The notes beneath the pieces are model-generated. The model worked only from the letters and a program-made list of their open reading frames with translations. It made no database searches and was not told the origin of the DNA. From NCBI RefSeq assembly GCF_900115955.1, contig NZ_FOYL01000007.1:310001-374000 (forward strand): DNA of 64,000 bases, read 5' to 3'. Each line of letters starts with the position of its first letter. Position 1 is the first letter of the stretch. Positions 10,556-18,051 of this stretch are shown here, piece by piece. Origin of the DNA: Lentzea waywayandensis. Lineage in GTDB: Bacteria; Actinomycetota; Actinomycetes; Mycobacteriales; Pseudonocardiaceae. The translations under genes were made by a program, and so were the position numbers.

Positions 10556-11781
10556 CACGCCCTGAGGGCGTACTCGGTGAACTGACCGGCGATGGTGAAC
10601 CCGAGACGCCGGTAGACGGCCTCACCGTCCTCAGAGGCCTGTAGGACGGCAATGCGGCACCCCTCGGCGCGTGCGGTGCGCAACGCGGCCAACGTGATCG
10701 CGCCGCCGTAGCCGCGTCGGCGTTCTCCGGCGAGCGTCGCGATGTTGTAGATCCCGGCGACGCCCGCGTGCGGGAACACCTCCGCCGTGCACACCGCCCT
10801 GCCGTCCACGTACCCGACGAGGTAGCGCGCCTGACCGGCCAATGCGTGCGACGCGGCCTCGGCGTAGAAGCGGCGGACCGTCGCGGCGGGAGGGTCCCAG
10901 TTCGCGGCGAGGATCGTGGCGTAGCCGGCGAGCTCCGCCTCGGTGCTCACCTGGCGGATCTCCAGCCCCTCGGCGGATGGCTCGGGCAGCGCGGCGTCAG
11001 CGAGGTCGATCCACATCGCGGCCTCGGTCTCCGCCGCCCGCACACCAACCTGGACCAGCACCGCACCGAGGTCTGACGGGGTCGACGCCGGGCCGACCCA
11101 CCACGAGTGCGGACGCCCCGTCGCCCGCACCGCGCTCACGGTCTCGACGACACGGGCGGTCACATCGTCCGGGGTGAACCGGGCCGCCGCGACGATGTTG
11201 AACGTGTCGTCGTCCAGGCCGCTGTCCGCGATCAGCAGATCGTCCGTCTCGGCCACGGTCGCGCCCGCGAGACTCCTGTGGAGGTGGCACGCGTGCTCGG
11301 CGAGGTTCTGCTCCATGCTCGTGAGCAGGGCCGTGGTGACCTGACGCAACGGCTCGTCGGCAGGCTCGACGTAGTCGTACTCGTCAACGTCGAGAGAGGC
11401 ACGCACCGACGCGAGGAAGGCGAGGGACTCGGTGGAGATCCACCAGCCGAGGCCGGTCCCGACGGCGCTGTCGCCGTCACGGCAGTAGCGCACGACGACC
11501 AGGCTGGCTGATATATCGGATATCGCCGTGAGTGCGACGAGTTCGTCGTGGACGGGACGCAGCCGGTCGACGACGTGCTCGATCTGCTCGTCGAGCCGCT
11601 TTGCACCGCGGTCGACGATCTTCCAGGCGTGCGCCCGCGGAATGTCGTACTCCGGCCGCTTGCTCCCTCGAACAAGCACCTCGTCCGGCTCCAGCCCTAG
11701 GCGCCGGGCGATCTCAGCGGCGGACACGGTGTCGCTCTCGAGGGCGAAGTAGGCGTACTGCTCGACACGCACAACGCCCAT
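10555..11781 (-). CDS. DUF4279 domain fused to GNAT acetyltransferase
   Basis: A 408-residue two-part protein. Residues 1-145 look like a DUF4279 domain ([23 protein letters not shown], then LGLEPDEV, the basic HAWKIVDRG and a [16 protein letters not shown] close). Residues 265-408 are a GNAT acetyltransferase with the acetyl-CoA loop in [18 protein letters not shown] and a terminal [10 protein letters not shown] motif B. The central part resembles a degenerate GNAT repeat. The start at ATG 11781 lacks a strong ribosome site. The gene contains a 14-base copy (11506-11519) of the arm of the palindrome that lies just upstream. Substrate unknown. Confidence 0.8.
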   Translation of the reverse strand: MGVVRVEQYAYFALESDTVSAAEIARRLGLEPDEVLVRGSKRPEYDIPRAHAWKIVDRGAKRLDEQIEHVVDRLRPVHDELVALTAISDISASLVVVRYCRDGDSAVGTGLGWWISTESLAFLASVRASLDVDEYDYVEPADEPLRQVTTALLTSMEQNLAEHACHLHRSLAGATVAETDDLLIADSGLDDDTFNIVAAARFTPDDVTARVVETVSAVRATGRPHSWWVGPASTPSDLGAVLVQVGVRAAETEAAMWIDLADAALPEPSAEGLEIRQVSTEAELAGYATILAANWDPPAATVRRFYAEAASHALAGQARYLVGYVDGRAVCTAEVFPHAGVAGIYNIATLAGERRRGYGGAITLAALRTARAEGCRIAVLQASEDGEAVYRRLGFTIAGQFTEYALRA

Positions 11782-11826
11782 CGGACCACGTCGCCAAGAT
11801 CGCCCGCGACCGATATGTCGGGCCGG

Positions 11827-11896
11827 CTGATATATCGGTTATGCAAAAGACGTTTGCGGACGTCCGCAAACGTCTTTTGCATAACCGATATATCAG
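11827..11896. repeat. Perfect 70-bp palindrome
   Basis: Bases 11827-11861 are the exact reverse complement of 11862-11896, with no loop. Allowing two G-T pairs, the arms extend to 11821 and 11902, giving 82 bp. Each perfect 35-base arm has 15 G/C, well below the surrounding DNA. It lies between the carboxypeptidase stop and the DUF4279-GNAT start, both on the minus strand. It could terminate the upstream transcript, bind a dimeric protein or be a mobile palindromic element. The 14-mer at 11825-11838 recurs at 11506-11519. Confidence 0.95.
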
Positions 11897-11901
11897 TTGG
11901 C

Positions 11902-13074
11902 CTAGCACTGGGCGACGGGCTGTGCACTGAGGAGCGGGCCGTCGGCTCGGGCGTCCAGCACCAGCGGGACCAGGGCGCGGGCCTCCTGCTTCAGCGGCAC
12001 GATCCGGTCGCCGCCTCGCAGGTACTGGGACTTGATGCCGTGCAGGGCCAGTTCGTCCTGCACGTCGCGGTACTGGGCACCGGTCAGCACGTACCCGCAC
12101 GGCGGGGTGGTCACCACGTCCGAGGGATCCGGGGCCTGGTTGTCGGCGCCGCCGAAGTAGATCGGGCCGGTGCGGACCGCGCGCGACGCCGCGTTGGCCG
12201 TCTCGATGCCGGACCGGTTCGCGCGGACGAACGACTGGGTGCCGTCCACCGCGAGAAGGTGGGACTGGACGCGGTAGGCCGGGGTGTTGTCGACGTTGGT
12301 CTCGACCAGCAGGCCCATGCCGTGCTTGAGGCCGCCGGTGTTGCGCAGTATGCGTTCCTGGCCGTCGCCCGCCACCTGGCGCACGGGCTCGCCGGTCACC
12401 GGGTCGACGTAGATGCCGTAGACGCCGGACGTGCGACCGGCCGCTTCCACCGAGGGCCGGACATACGAGCGGGACAGCGACTCGGACAGGTCATGCACCC
12501 CAGGAGCGACGTTGAGATTGCGCGGCCACAGCCAGAGGACGTCCTTCACGTAGTAGGGCTCGGAGGGGCCGAACTCGTGCAGGTCGTGGATGACGTCGGG
12601 CTGCCAGTCGCGGATCACGGCGGCCATGGCGCGGGCCTCGGCGGAGCGCAGCAGCAGGTGGTCGCGGTTGATGTCGACGCCGAAGGAGTTGCCGCGAGTG
12701 TTGGCCACGCGGCCGTCCGGGTTGGCGTTCGGGACGAACAGGTAGGTCACGTCGGACGAGCGCGGCAGCGAGCGCATGCGGATCAGGCACGCCTCGCGGC
12801 CGGCGGGTTCGTCGCCGTGCTGGGAGCAGATGAAGAGAACCACCGTGCGCGCGGAGCGGGAGCCGACGCGCACGAGCTGGACGGGGCGGCCCTGGGCGGT
12901 GACGCCGATCTCCGAGACGGGGAGGCCGGTGGCGCGCAGGTAGGCCTGTTCCTCGGCCTCGGTGGTCCACTTGCCGGTGAGCTCGAATCCGGTGCGCGGC
13001 TCAGGTGCGGCGACGGCCGGAACGGCTACCAGCGACGAGACAGCGGTCAGTACAGCGATCAACAGTCCCCTCAT
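11902..13074 (-). CDS. Secreted M14 family zinc carboxypeptidase
   Basis: A 390-residue exported metallopeptidase. The N-terminus is a signal peptide (RGLLIAVLTAVSSLVAVPAVAAPEP). Zinc ligands are visible as HGDE in CSQHGDEPAGRE and as the His of HDLHEFGP; the likely catalytic Glu is in LLVETNVDN. It would trim C-terminal residues or act on cell-wall peptides outside the cell. ATG 13074 overlaps the stop of the PnuC-type gene by four bases (ATGA), so the two are translationally coupled. An in-frame upstream extension is only the shadow of that gene. A 70-bp palindrome follows the stop. Confidence 0.9.
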   Translation of the reverse strand: MRGLLIAVLTAVSSLVAVPAVAAPEPRTGFELTGKWTTEAEEQAYLRATGLPVSEIGVTAQGRPVQLVRVGSRSARTVVLFICSQHGDEPAGREACLIRMRSLPRSSDVTYLFVPNANPDGRVANTRGNSFGVDINRDHLLLRSAEARAMAAVIRDWQPDVIHDLHEFGPSEPYYVKDVLWLWPRNLNVAPGVHDLSESLSRSYVRPSVEAAGRTSGVYGIYVDPVTGEPVRQVAGDGQERILRNTGGLKHGMGLLVETNVDNTPAYRVQSHLLAVDGTQSFVRANRSGIETANAASRAVRTGPIYFGGADNQAPDPSDVVTTPPCGYVLTGAQYRDVQDELALHGIKSQYLRGGDRIVPLKQEARALVPLVLDARADGPLLSAQPVAQC

Positions 13075-13694
13075 AGAGGAGACTTTGCCGCCTGTGTCAA
13101 CCGGCGGGCGGTGCGGTTCCAGTCGATGAAACCGTGGATCACCAGGCCCGCGAAGATCACGTAGACGAACGCGCTGAAGTACAGGCCCGACTGGATCTGC
13201 AACGGCACGCCGACGGCGTCGACCACCAGCCACACCAGCCAGAACTCCACCAGCCCCAGGCCCTGCAACGCGAAGGCCAGGATCGTGCCGATGAAGATCG
13301 CGGCGTCCGGCCAGGGTGCCCACGAGGCGTCCAAGGCGTCCAGCACCAGCGCGAACGCGACCGTGCCGATGACGAACGCGGCGGCCACGGCGGCCCGTTC
13401 ACGCCAGGAACCCTTGCGCACCACCACACCGAAGACCGGGTCACGGCGACGCACCCACGCGTACCAGCCGTAGACGGCGATCGCGCCGACGGCGACCTGC
13501 CGGGTCGCCAGGCCGCCCAGGTGCGCCGACATGTAGACGGTGAACAGCAATGCGACCGAGACCAGCTGCACGGGCCAGGTCAACAGTGAACGGCGCTGCG
13601 CGAGGAACACCACCGCGAGCGCCAGCACCTGCCCGACCAGCTCCGTGTAAGCGATCTTCTGGCCGAAGAGCGTCAATCCCACGTCGTACCACAC
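13071..13694 (-). CDS. pnuC: PnuC family nicotinamide riboside transporter
   Basis: A 207-residue membrane protein with about seven helices. The family signatures YGWYAW (about residue 75) and WLVWLVVDAVGVPL (about residue 153) identify it as PnuC-like, a facilitator for vitamins such as nicotinamide riboside. The exact substrate cannot be read from the sequence, and no riboswitch is evident in the 55-bp divergent promoter gap. The start is GTG 13694. Coupling to a secreted carboxypeptidase is unusual and has no obvious metabolic explanation. Confidence 0.85.
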   Translation of the reverse strand: MWYDVGLTLFGQKIAYTELVGQVLALAVVFLAQRRSLLTWPVQLVSVALLFTVYMSAHLGGLATRQVAVGAIAVYGWYAWVRRRDPVFGVVVRKGSWRERAAVAAAFVIGTVAFALVLDALDASWAPWPDAAIFIGTILAFALQGLGLVEFWLVWLVVDAVGVPLQIQSGLYFSAFVYVIFAGLVIHGFIDWNRTARRLTQAAKSPL

Positions 13695-13737
13695 GGCTTG
13701 TTCCCCCGCGGTTCAGTCGCAGTACACCGGTGTTTCC

Positions 13738-13743
13738 TACGGT
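13738..13743 (+). promoter_or_regulatory. Candidate -10 hexamer TACGGT, leaderless phytase promoter
   Basis: TACGGT ends six bases before the phytase ATG (13750), with no ribosome site between, so the mRNA probably starts at or next to the start codon. Confidence 0.5.
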
Positions 13744-13749
13744 CCCACC

Positions 13750-14838
13750 ATGTCATCTTCCTTAGCACTGGCGCTCGTCCCTTTGTTCCTCACCGCCCCT
13801 GCGACGCCCGTCATCACACCGACGGTCATCACGCAGACGTTCGAGGAGCCTGCCGACGCGGACGACCCCGCCATCTGGGTGAACCCGCGCAACACCGAAC
13901 GCAGTGTGGTCCTGGGCACACTCAAGGAAGGCGGCTTGGCGGCGTTCGACCTGAACGGCCGCACGATCGGCGTCTACCCGGCGCCGCTGCCGCCCACGCC
14001 GGACGCGAAGCCCGGCCGCTTCAACAACGTCGACGTCCTGGGCGACCTGGCGTTCGTCAGCGACCGCGGCCGCGACCGCATCCGGGTGTTCCAAGTGGAC
14101 GAACGCGGCGCGAAGGACGTCACGAACCCCGCCACCAGGCCGGTGTTCAGCAAGACCGAGCAGGAGGTCGACGAGCAGCACACCGTCTACGGTCTGGCCG
14201 CCGGTCACGTCAACGGCAAGGACGTCGTCGTCACCAGCCGGCGCAGCGAGACCAGCATCGCGCTCCTCCAGGTCGTGAAGGGATCCAGGTACGACACCAG
14301 GAAGGTGTCCACTCTGGACCTTCCGAGCACCTTCACCCTGCCCGACGGCAAGAAGTGGACCGTGTGCGGCGAGCCCGGCGAGGGCCCGCAGATCGAGGGC
14401 ATGGTGATCGACGAACGCACGAACACCCTGTACGCCGCGCAGGAGGACGTCGGCATCTGGCGCATCCCGTTGCGTTCCAACGGGTTCGGCAAGCCGCAGC
14501 TCGTCGACAAGGTCCGCACGTGGGGCGCGCCGCAGAGGTACAACCCGGAGACCGAGGAGTGCGAGGCCGACGGCCCGAACCCCGGCTTCGGCGGCAAGTG
14601 GCTCGAGGCCGACGCCGAGGGCCTCACGATCGCGAACGACGTGCTGCTCGCGTCCAGCCAGGGCGACTCGCGGTTCGTGGCCTACCGCAAGGCGGACATG
14701 AAGCCGCTCAAGGACTTCAAGATCCAGGACGTCGAGCACTCCGACGGCGCCGACATCGTCCTGGGCAAGCTCAACCTGCTCGTCGTCCACGACGGCGAAC
14801 GTCCGAACGGCACCGGTTTCGCGTTCATCAGGTTCTAG
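13750..14838 (+). CDS. Secreted beta-propeller phytase
   Basis: A 362-residue exported 3-phytase of the calcium-dependent beta-propeller class, which releases phosphate from phytate. A short signal peptide (SSSLALALVPLFLTAPATP) precedes the mature domain. Typical motifs are DADDPAIWVNP, NNVDVLGDLAFVSDRG, YGLAAG and IEGMVIDERTNTLYAAQEDVGIW, followed by DAEGLTIAND. The acidic residues of these motifs would bind calcium and phosphate. The ATG is set by its leaderless promoter spacing. The stop codon TAG forms the start of the next gene's -10 hexamer. Confidence 0.92.
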   Translation: MSSSLALALVPLFLTAPATPVITPTVITQTFEEPADADDPAIWVNPRNTERSVVLGTLKEGGLAAFDLNGRTIGVYPAPLPPTPDAKPGRFNNVDVLGDLAFVSDRGRDRIRVFQVDERGAKDVTNPATRPVFSKTEQEVDEQHTVYGLAAGHVNGKDVVVTSRRSETSIALLQVVKGSRYDTRKVSTLDLPSTFTLPDGKKWTVCGEPGEGPQIEGMVIDERTNTLYAAQEDVGIWRIPLRSNGFGKPQLVDKVRTWGAPQRYNPETEECEADGPNPGFGGKWLEADAEGLTIANDVLLASSQGDSRFVAYRKADMKPLKDFKIQDVEHSDGADIVLGKLNLLVVHDGERPNGTGFAFIRF

Positions 14839-14841
14839 TCT
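14836..14841 (+). promoter_or_regulatory. Candidate -10 hexamer TAGTCT overlapping the phytase stop codon
   Basis: TAGTCT begins with the phytase TAG stop and ends six bases before the ATG at 14848. The downstream gene could thus have its own leaderless promoter despite the 9-bp gap. Confidence 0.45.
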
Positions 14842-14847
14842 GTCCCG

Positions 14848-15894
14848 ATGGGGACGACGCTCAGCCAGCACCAGCTCAACCGGGCACTGATCGAACGCCA
14901 GATGCTGCGCGAGCGCGCCGACCAGAGCGCGCTCGCCACCATCGAGCACCTCTTCGGCATCCAGGCGCAGGAACCGAAGTCGCCCTACGTCGGCCTCTGG
15001 ACGCGACTGAACGACTTCCAGCCGAGCGAGCTCGAAGACCTCCTGACCCACCGCGAAGCCGTCCGCATGCTCCTGATGCGCGGCACGATCCACCTCGTCA
15101 GCGCACGGGACGCGCTCGGTCTGCGGCCCCACACCCAGCTCCGGCTCGACCGCGAACTGCAGAGCGGCCCGTTCGCCGGCCGTCTGAAGGGCCTCGACTT
15201 CGACGAGATCGCCGAAGCGGGCCGCAAGATCCTCGACGAGACTCCGCAGGGCACCGCCGACGCCGGCAAGCAGCTCAAGCAACGCTGGCCCGACCGCGAA
15301 CACACCGTTCTCGGCAACGCGCTGCGCAACAAGCTCGCCCTCGTCCAACTCCCGCCGCGCGGCCTGTGGCACAGCAGCGGCAGGGCCGTCTGCACGACCG
15401 TCGAGAACTGGCTGGGCCGGCCTCAGAGCGCCATGGACAAGGAAGAGCTCGTCCTGCGCTACCTCAGGGCCTTCGGCCCGGCCACCGTCATGGACGCCCA
15501 GCAGTGGTCCGGTCTCACCAGGCTCGCCGAGACGTTCGCGGCACTGCGCCCGCGGCTCGTGACGTTCCGGAGCGAGTCGGGCAAGGAGCTCTTCGACCTC
15601 CCCGACGCCCCACGCCCCGACCCGGAGACCCCGGTCCCCGTCCGGCTTCTGCCCGAGTTCGACAACATCCTGCTCGCGCACGCCGACCGCAGGAGGGTCA
15701 TCGCCGACGACCGGCTCGGCGTCGTCATCGGCGGCAAGCCCACCGTCCTCGTCGACGGCTACGTCGCCGCCACCTGGGCCGTCTCCAAGGACAGGACCAT
15801 CACCGTCGACTACATCGACGAGCTGGACCGCAACAGGCAGAAGGCGGTCGCCGAGGAGTGCGACCGCCTTCAGGACTGGATCAAGAACAACTAG
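14848..15894 (+). CDS. AlkZ-like winged-helix protein (HTH_42 superfamily)
   Basis: A 348-residue protein of the HTH_42/AlkZ superfamily, built from tandem winged helices. Studied members such as AlkZ are DNA glycosylases that unhook alkylated bases or crosslinks using a Q-x-Q motif. That motif is present here (FGIQAQEPKSPYVGLWTRL, about residues 31-49). Other family blocks are LLMRGTIHLVSARDAL, FGPATVMDAQQWSGL and LLPEFDNILLAHADR. DNA repair is therefore likely, though some relatives have no tested activity. The stop codon is shared on opposite strands with the convergent nucleotidyltransferase stop. Confidence 0.85.
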   Translation: MGTTLSQHQLNRALIERQMLRERADQSALATIEHLFGIQAQEPKSPYVGLWTRLNDFQPSELEDLLTHREAVRMLLMRGTIHLVSARDALGLRPHTQLRLDRELQSGPFAGRLKGLDFDEIAEAGRKILDETPQGTADAGKQLKQRWPDREHTVLGNALRNKLALVQLPPRGLWHSSGRAVCTTVENWLGRPQSAMDKEELVLRYLRAFGPATVMDAQQWSGLTRLAETFAALRPRLVTFRSESGKELFDLPDAPRPDPETPVPVRLLPEFDNILLAHADRRRVIADDRLGVVIGGKPTVLVDGYVAATWAVSKDRTITVDYIDELDRNRQKAVAEECDRLQDWIKNN

Positions 15895-16934
15895 GCGGCG
15901 ACCTCGACGTGCGCGCCGTCACCGACGACCAGCCGGTGCTGGCGCGCCGAACCGACGCGGGCCCGGCGGCCGATCAGTGACGTCTCGATGCCCGAGACGT
16001 TGTGCACGGACGCCTCGTTCAGCACGATCGAGTCGGCCACCCCGGACTCGACGATCCGGCAGTCCGCGCCGATCGACGTGTACGGCCCGATGATCGACTC
16101 CTCGACCAGCGTCCCGGCGCCGATGATCACGGGCCCGACGATGCACGACCGCACCACGCGCGCACCCTCCTCGACCACGACGTCACCGATCAGCCGGGAC
16201 TCGTCGTCGACGATGCCTTGGATGTCGGTCCGCAGGCCCATCAGCAGCTCGCGGTTGCACTCCAGCACGTCCTCGACCTTGCCGGTGTCCTTCCAGAACC
16301 CCGAGTACATCCGCGCCCGCACGTCACGTTCGTGCGTCACCAGCCACTGCAGCGCGTCGGTGATCTCGAACTGGCCGCGCCACGACGGCTCGATCGCGTC
16401 GACGGCGGCGTGGATCGCGGGGGTGAAGAAGTAGACGCCGATCATCGCGAGGTCGCTGCGCGGCTCCTGGGGGTGCTCGATCAGCCGCGTCACGCGCGAG
16501 TTCTCGTCCACCTCCGCGACGCCGTACAGGCGCGGGTCCTCCACCTTGTCCACGAGCACCTGCGCGGACGGCCGCAGGCGGGCGAACTCGTCGGCGATCT
16601 GGCCGATGCCCTCGACGAGCACGTTGTCGCCCACGTACATCACGAAGTCGTCGTCACCGAGGAACGGCCGGGCGATCCGCACGCAGTGTGCGAGACCCAG
16701 CGCCACGTCCTGCTGGATGTAGGTGATCGAGACACCCAGGTACGCGCCATCACCGAACAGCTCGGAGATCTCCTGCGCGCCGTCACCCACGACGATGCCG
16801 ATGTCGGTGATCCCGACGTCCCGCAGGTTCTCCACGACGTACTCGAGCACCGGCTTGTTCGCGATGGGGACGATCTGCCGTGGCAGCGAGTATCCGGCCG
16901 GGCGTACGCCCGCGGACAGCACAAGGGCTTTCAT
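15891..16934 (-). CDS. Sugar-1-phosphate nucleotidyltransferase, RmlA/StrD-like, altered N-terminal loop
   Basis: A 347-residue protein of the long glucose-1-phosphate thymidylyltransferase type: a nucleotidyltransferase domain (about 1-235) and a left-handed beta-helix tail of hexapeptide repeats (about 245-345, IGDVVVEEGARVVRSCIVG and similar). ANKPVLEYV, MYVGDNV and FWKDTGKVEDVLECNR fit the family. The N-terminal signature usually reads GGxGTRLxPLT...PKQ. Here it is SAGVRPAGYSLPRQ, about four residues shorter with the catalytic Lys replaced by Arg. Activity or nucleotide choice may be changed. GGAGGACCT upstream sets ATG 16934. Confidence 0.82.
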   Translation of the reverse strand: MKALVLSAGVRPAGYSLPRQIVPIANKPVLEYVVENLRDVGITDIGIVVGDGAQEISELFGDGAYLGVSITYIQQDVALGLAHCVRIARPFLGDDDFVMYVGDNVLVEGIGQIADEFARLRPSAQVLVDKVEDPRLYGVAEVDENSRVTRLIEHPQEPRSDLAMIGVYFFTPAIHAAVDAIEPSWRGQFEITDALQWLVTHERDVRARMYSGFWKDTGKVEDVLECNRELLMGLRTDIQGIVDDESRLIGDVVVEEGARVVRSCIVGPVIIGAGTLVEESIIGPYTSIGADCRIVESGVADSIVLNEASVHNVSGIETSLIGRRARVGSARQHRLVVGDGAHVEVAA

Positions 16935-17023
16935 AGGTCCTCCACCGCGACGGAACAGTTCGGGTGGATACGAGGCTGCGGCCGGGCACTGGACCGAAAC
17001 TGGAGAACTGTCAGAACACCAGA

Positions 17024-17060
17024 AAGGGGCCCTACGCAAGATGTTTGCGCAGGGCCCCTT
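17024..17060. terminator. Terminator-like hairpin after the channel-like gene
   Basis: A 10-bp GC-rich stem (17024-17033 with 17051-17060) continues after one mismatch into a 5-bp stem (17035-17039 with 17045-17049). It lies just past the stop of the minus-strand gene at 17075 and ahead of the nucleotidyltransferase gene. A short T-rich stretch follows on the minus strand. Confidence 0.8.
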
Positions 17061-17074
17061 CCAGGAGGTGAGAA

Positions 17075-17845
17075 CTACCTCTCAGACATCGGAGTGCCCG
17101 ACGGAGGCGTCTGCATGTCACCCATGCGGCCGCCGACGTTCGCCGGCATCTCCTGCGACGCACGCGGCATCGGCGACTGGGCCTGCGCCTCGTCCTGCAC
17201 GCGGGTCAGCCAGCCCTCCCAGCGCTGCTGCATCGGGCGGACCAGGCCGCCACCCACACCGATGACGATCACGCCGGCGACGGTGGCGAGCACGGCGATC
17301 AGGACCGGCATGGTCACCGAGATCGCGATGCCCAGCTGGTTGAGCGCCGCGATGATGCCGAGCGCCATCACGAAGCCGTAGGTGATGTTGCCCATGAGCT
17401 TCGTGTACGTGCGCTGGCCCAGCGCACCGGAGACGAGACCCTTGAGCGCCGTGCCGATGGCCGATGCGACGATCACGAGCACCAGCGCCACGACGATGCG
17501 CGGCAGGTACGCGATGACCTCGTTGAGCAGCGTGCTGACCGGGTTCGAGGCGCCGAAGACGCCGAACGCCAGCTGGAGCGCGATGAGCAGCACGAAGTAG
17601 TACACGATCTTGGCGATCAGGCCGGACGCGTCCATCGACGACTGCCGCATGGCGCCGGTGAGGCCCGACTTCTCGACGAGCTTCTCGAAGCCGACGCGCT
17701 TGAGCAGGAACTGGACGCCCTTGGCGAGCGCCTTCGCGATGAACCAGCCGATGACCAGAACGAGCAGGAAGCCGAGCAGCTTCGGCACGAACGTGGCGAT
17801 CATCGCCCACGCCTGGCCCAGGCCCTCGGTGATTTGCGAGCCCAC
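17075..17845 (-). CDS. TM-helix repeat membrane protein, mechanosensitive channel-like
   Basis: A 256-residue integral membrane protein with four or five helices in repeated units (LLGFLLVLVIGWFIAKALAKGVQFLLKRVG near residue 22; YLPRIVVALVLVIVASAIGTALKGLV near residue 112; a third near residue 155). This is the TM-helix repeat found in CmpX/MscS-related proteins, but the MscS beta domain is absent. The C-terminal tail is polar and Pro/Met-rich. The start is GTG 17845 with GGAGG five bases upstream. It is probably an envelope-stress or osmotic membrane protein; channel activity is not shown. Confidence 0.82.
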   Translation of the reverse strand: MGSQITEGLGQAWAMIATFVPKLLGFLLVLVIGWFIAKALAKGVQFLLKRVGFEKLVEKSGLTGAMRQSSMDASGLIAKIVYYFVLLIALQLAFGVFGASNPVSTLLNEVIAYLPRIVVALVLVIVASAIGTALKGLVSGALGQRTYTKLMGNITYGFVMALGIIAALNQLGIAISVTMPVLIAVLATVAGVIVIGVGGGLVRPMQQRWEGWLTRVQDEAQAQSPMPRASQEMPANVGGRMGDMQTPPSGTPMSER

Positions 17846-18010
17846 GGGCCCTCCTAGAACAAAGTTGCGGTGAGTGAAGATCAGACGAGGTGATCGTTTC
17901 GTGGATCACACCGCTCCACAACTTCGACACCGCTACACGAAAGGGTGGCTGACGTGGATTTTTGTCGCAATACAGTCCAGAGTGGAACCACCGGTGGGGA
18001 CCGGGGAGAG

Positions 18011-18045
18011 GGAAGCGCCCGCCACGCTCCGTGGCGGGCGCTTCC
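18011..18045. terminator. Perfect 15-bp hairpin downstream of the secreted hydrolase
   Basis: Bases 18011-18025 pair perfectly with 18031-18045 across a 5-base loop. It lies seven bases past the stop of the minus-strand hydrolase gene. There is no T tract in the minus direction, so termination strength is uncertain. Confidence 0.8.
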
Positions 18046-18051
18046 ACATTT

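Noticed and set aside
13071-13323. An N-terminal extension of the zinc carboxypeptidase
   Set aside because: The extra 83 codons lie inside the pnuC gene in another frame and lack any domain; the ATG at 13074 begins a proper signal peptide.
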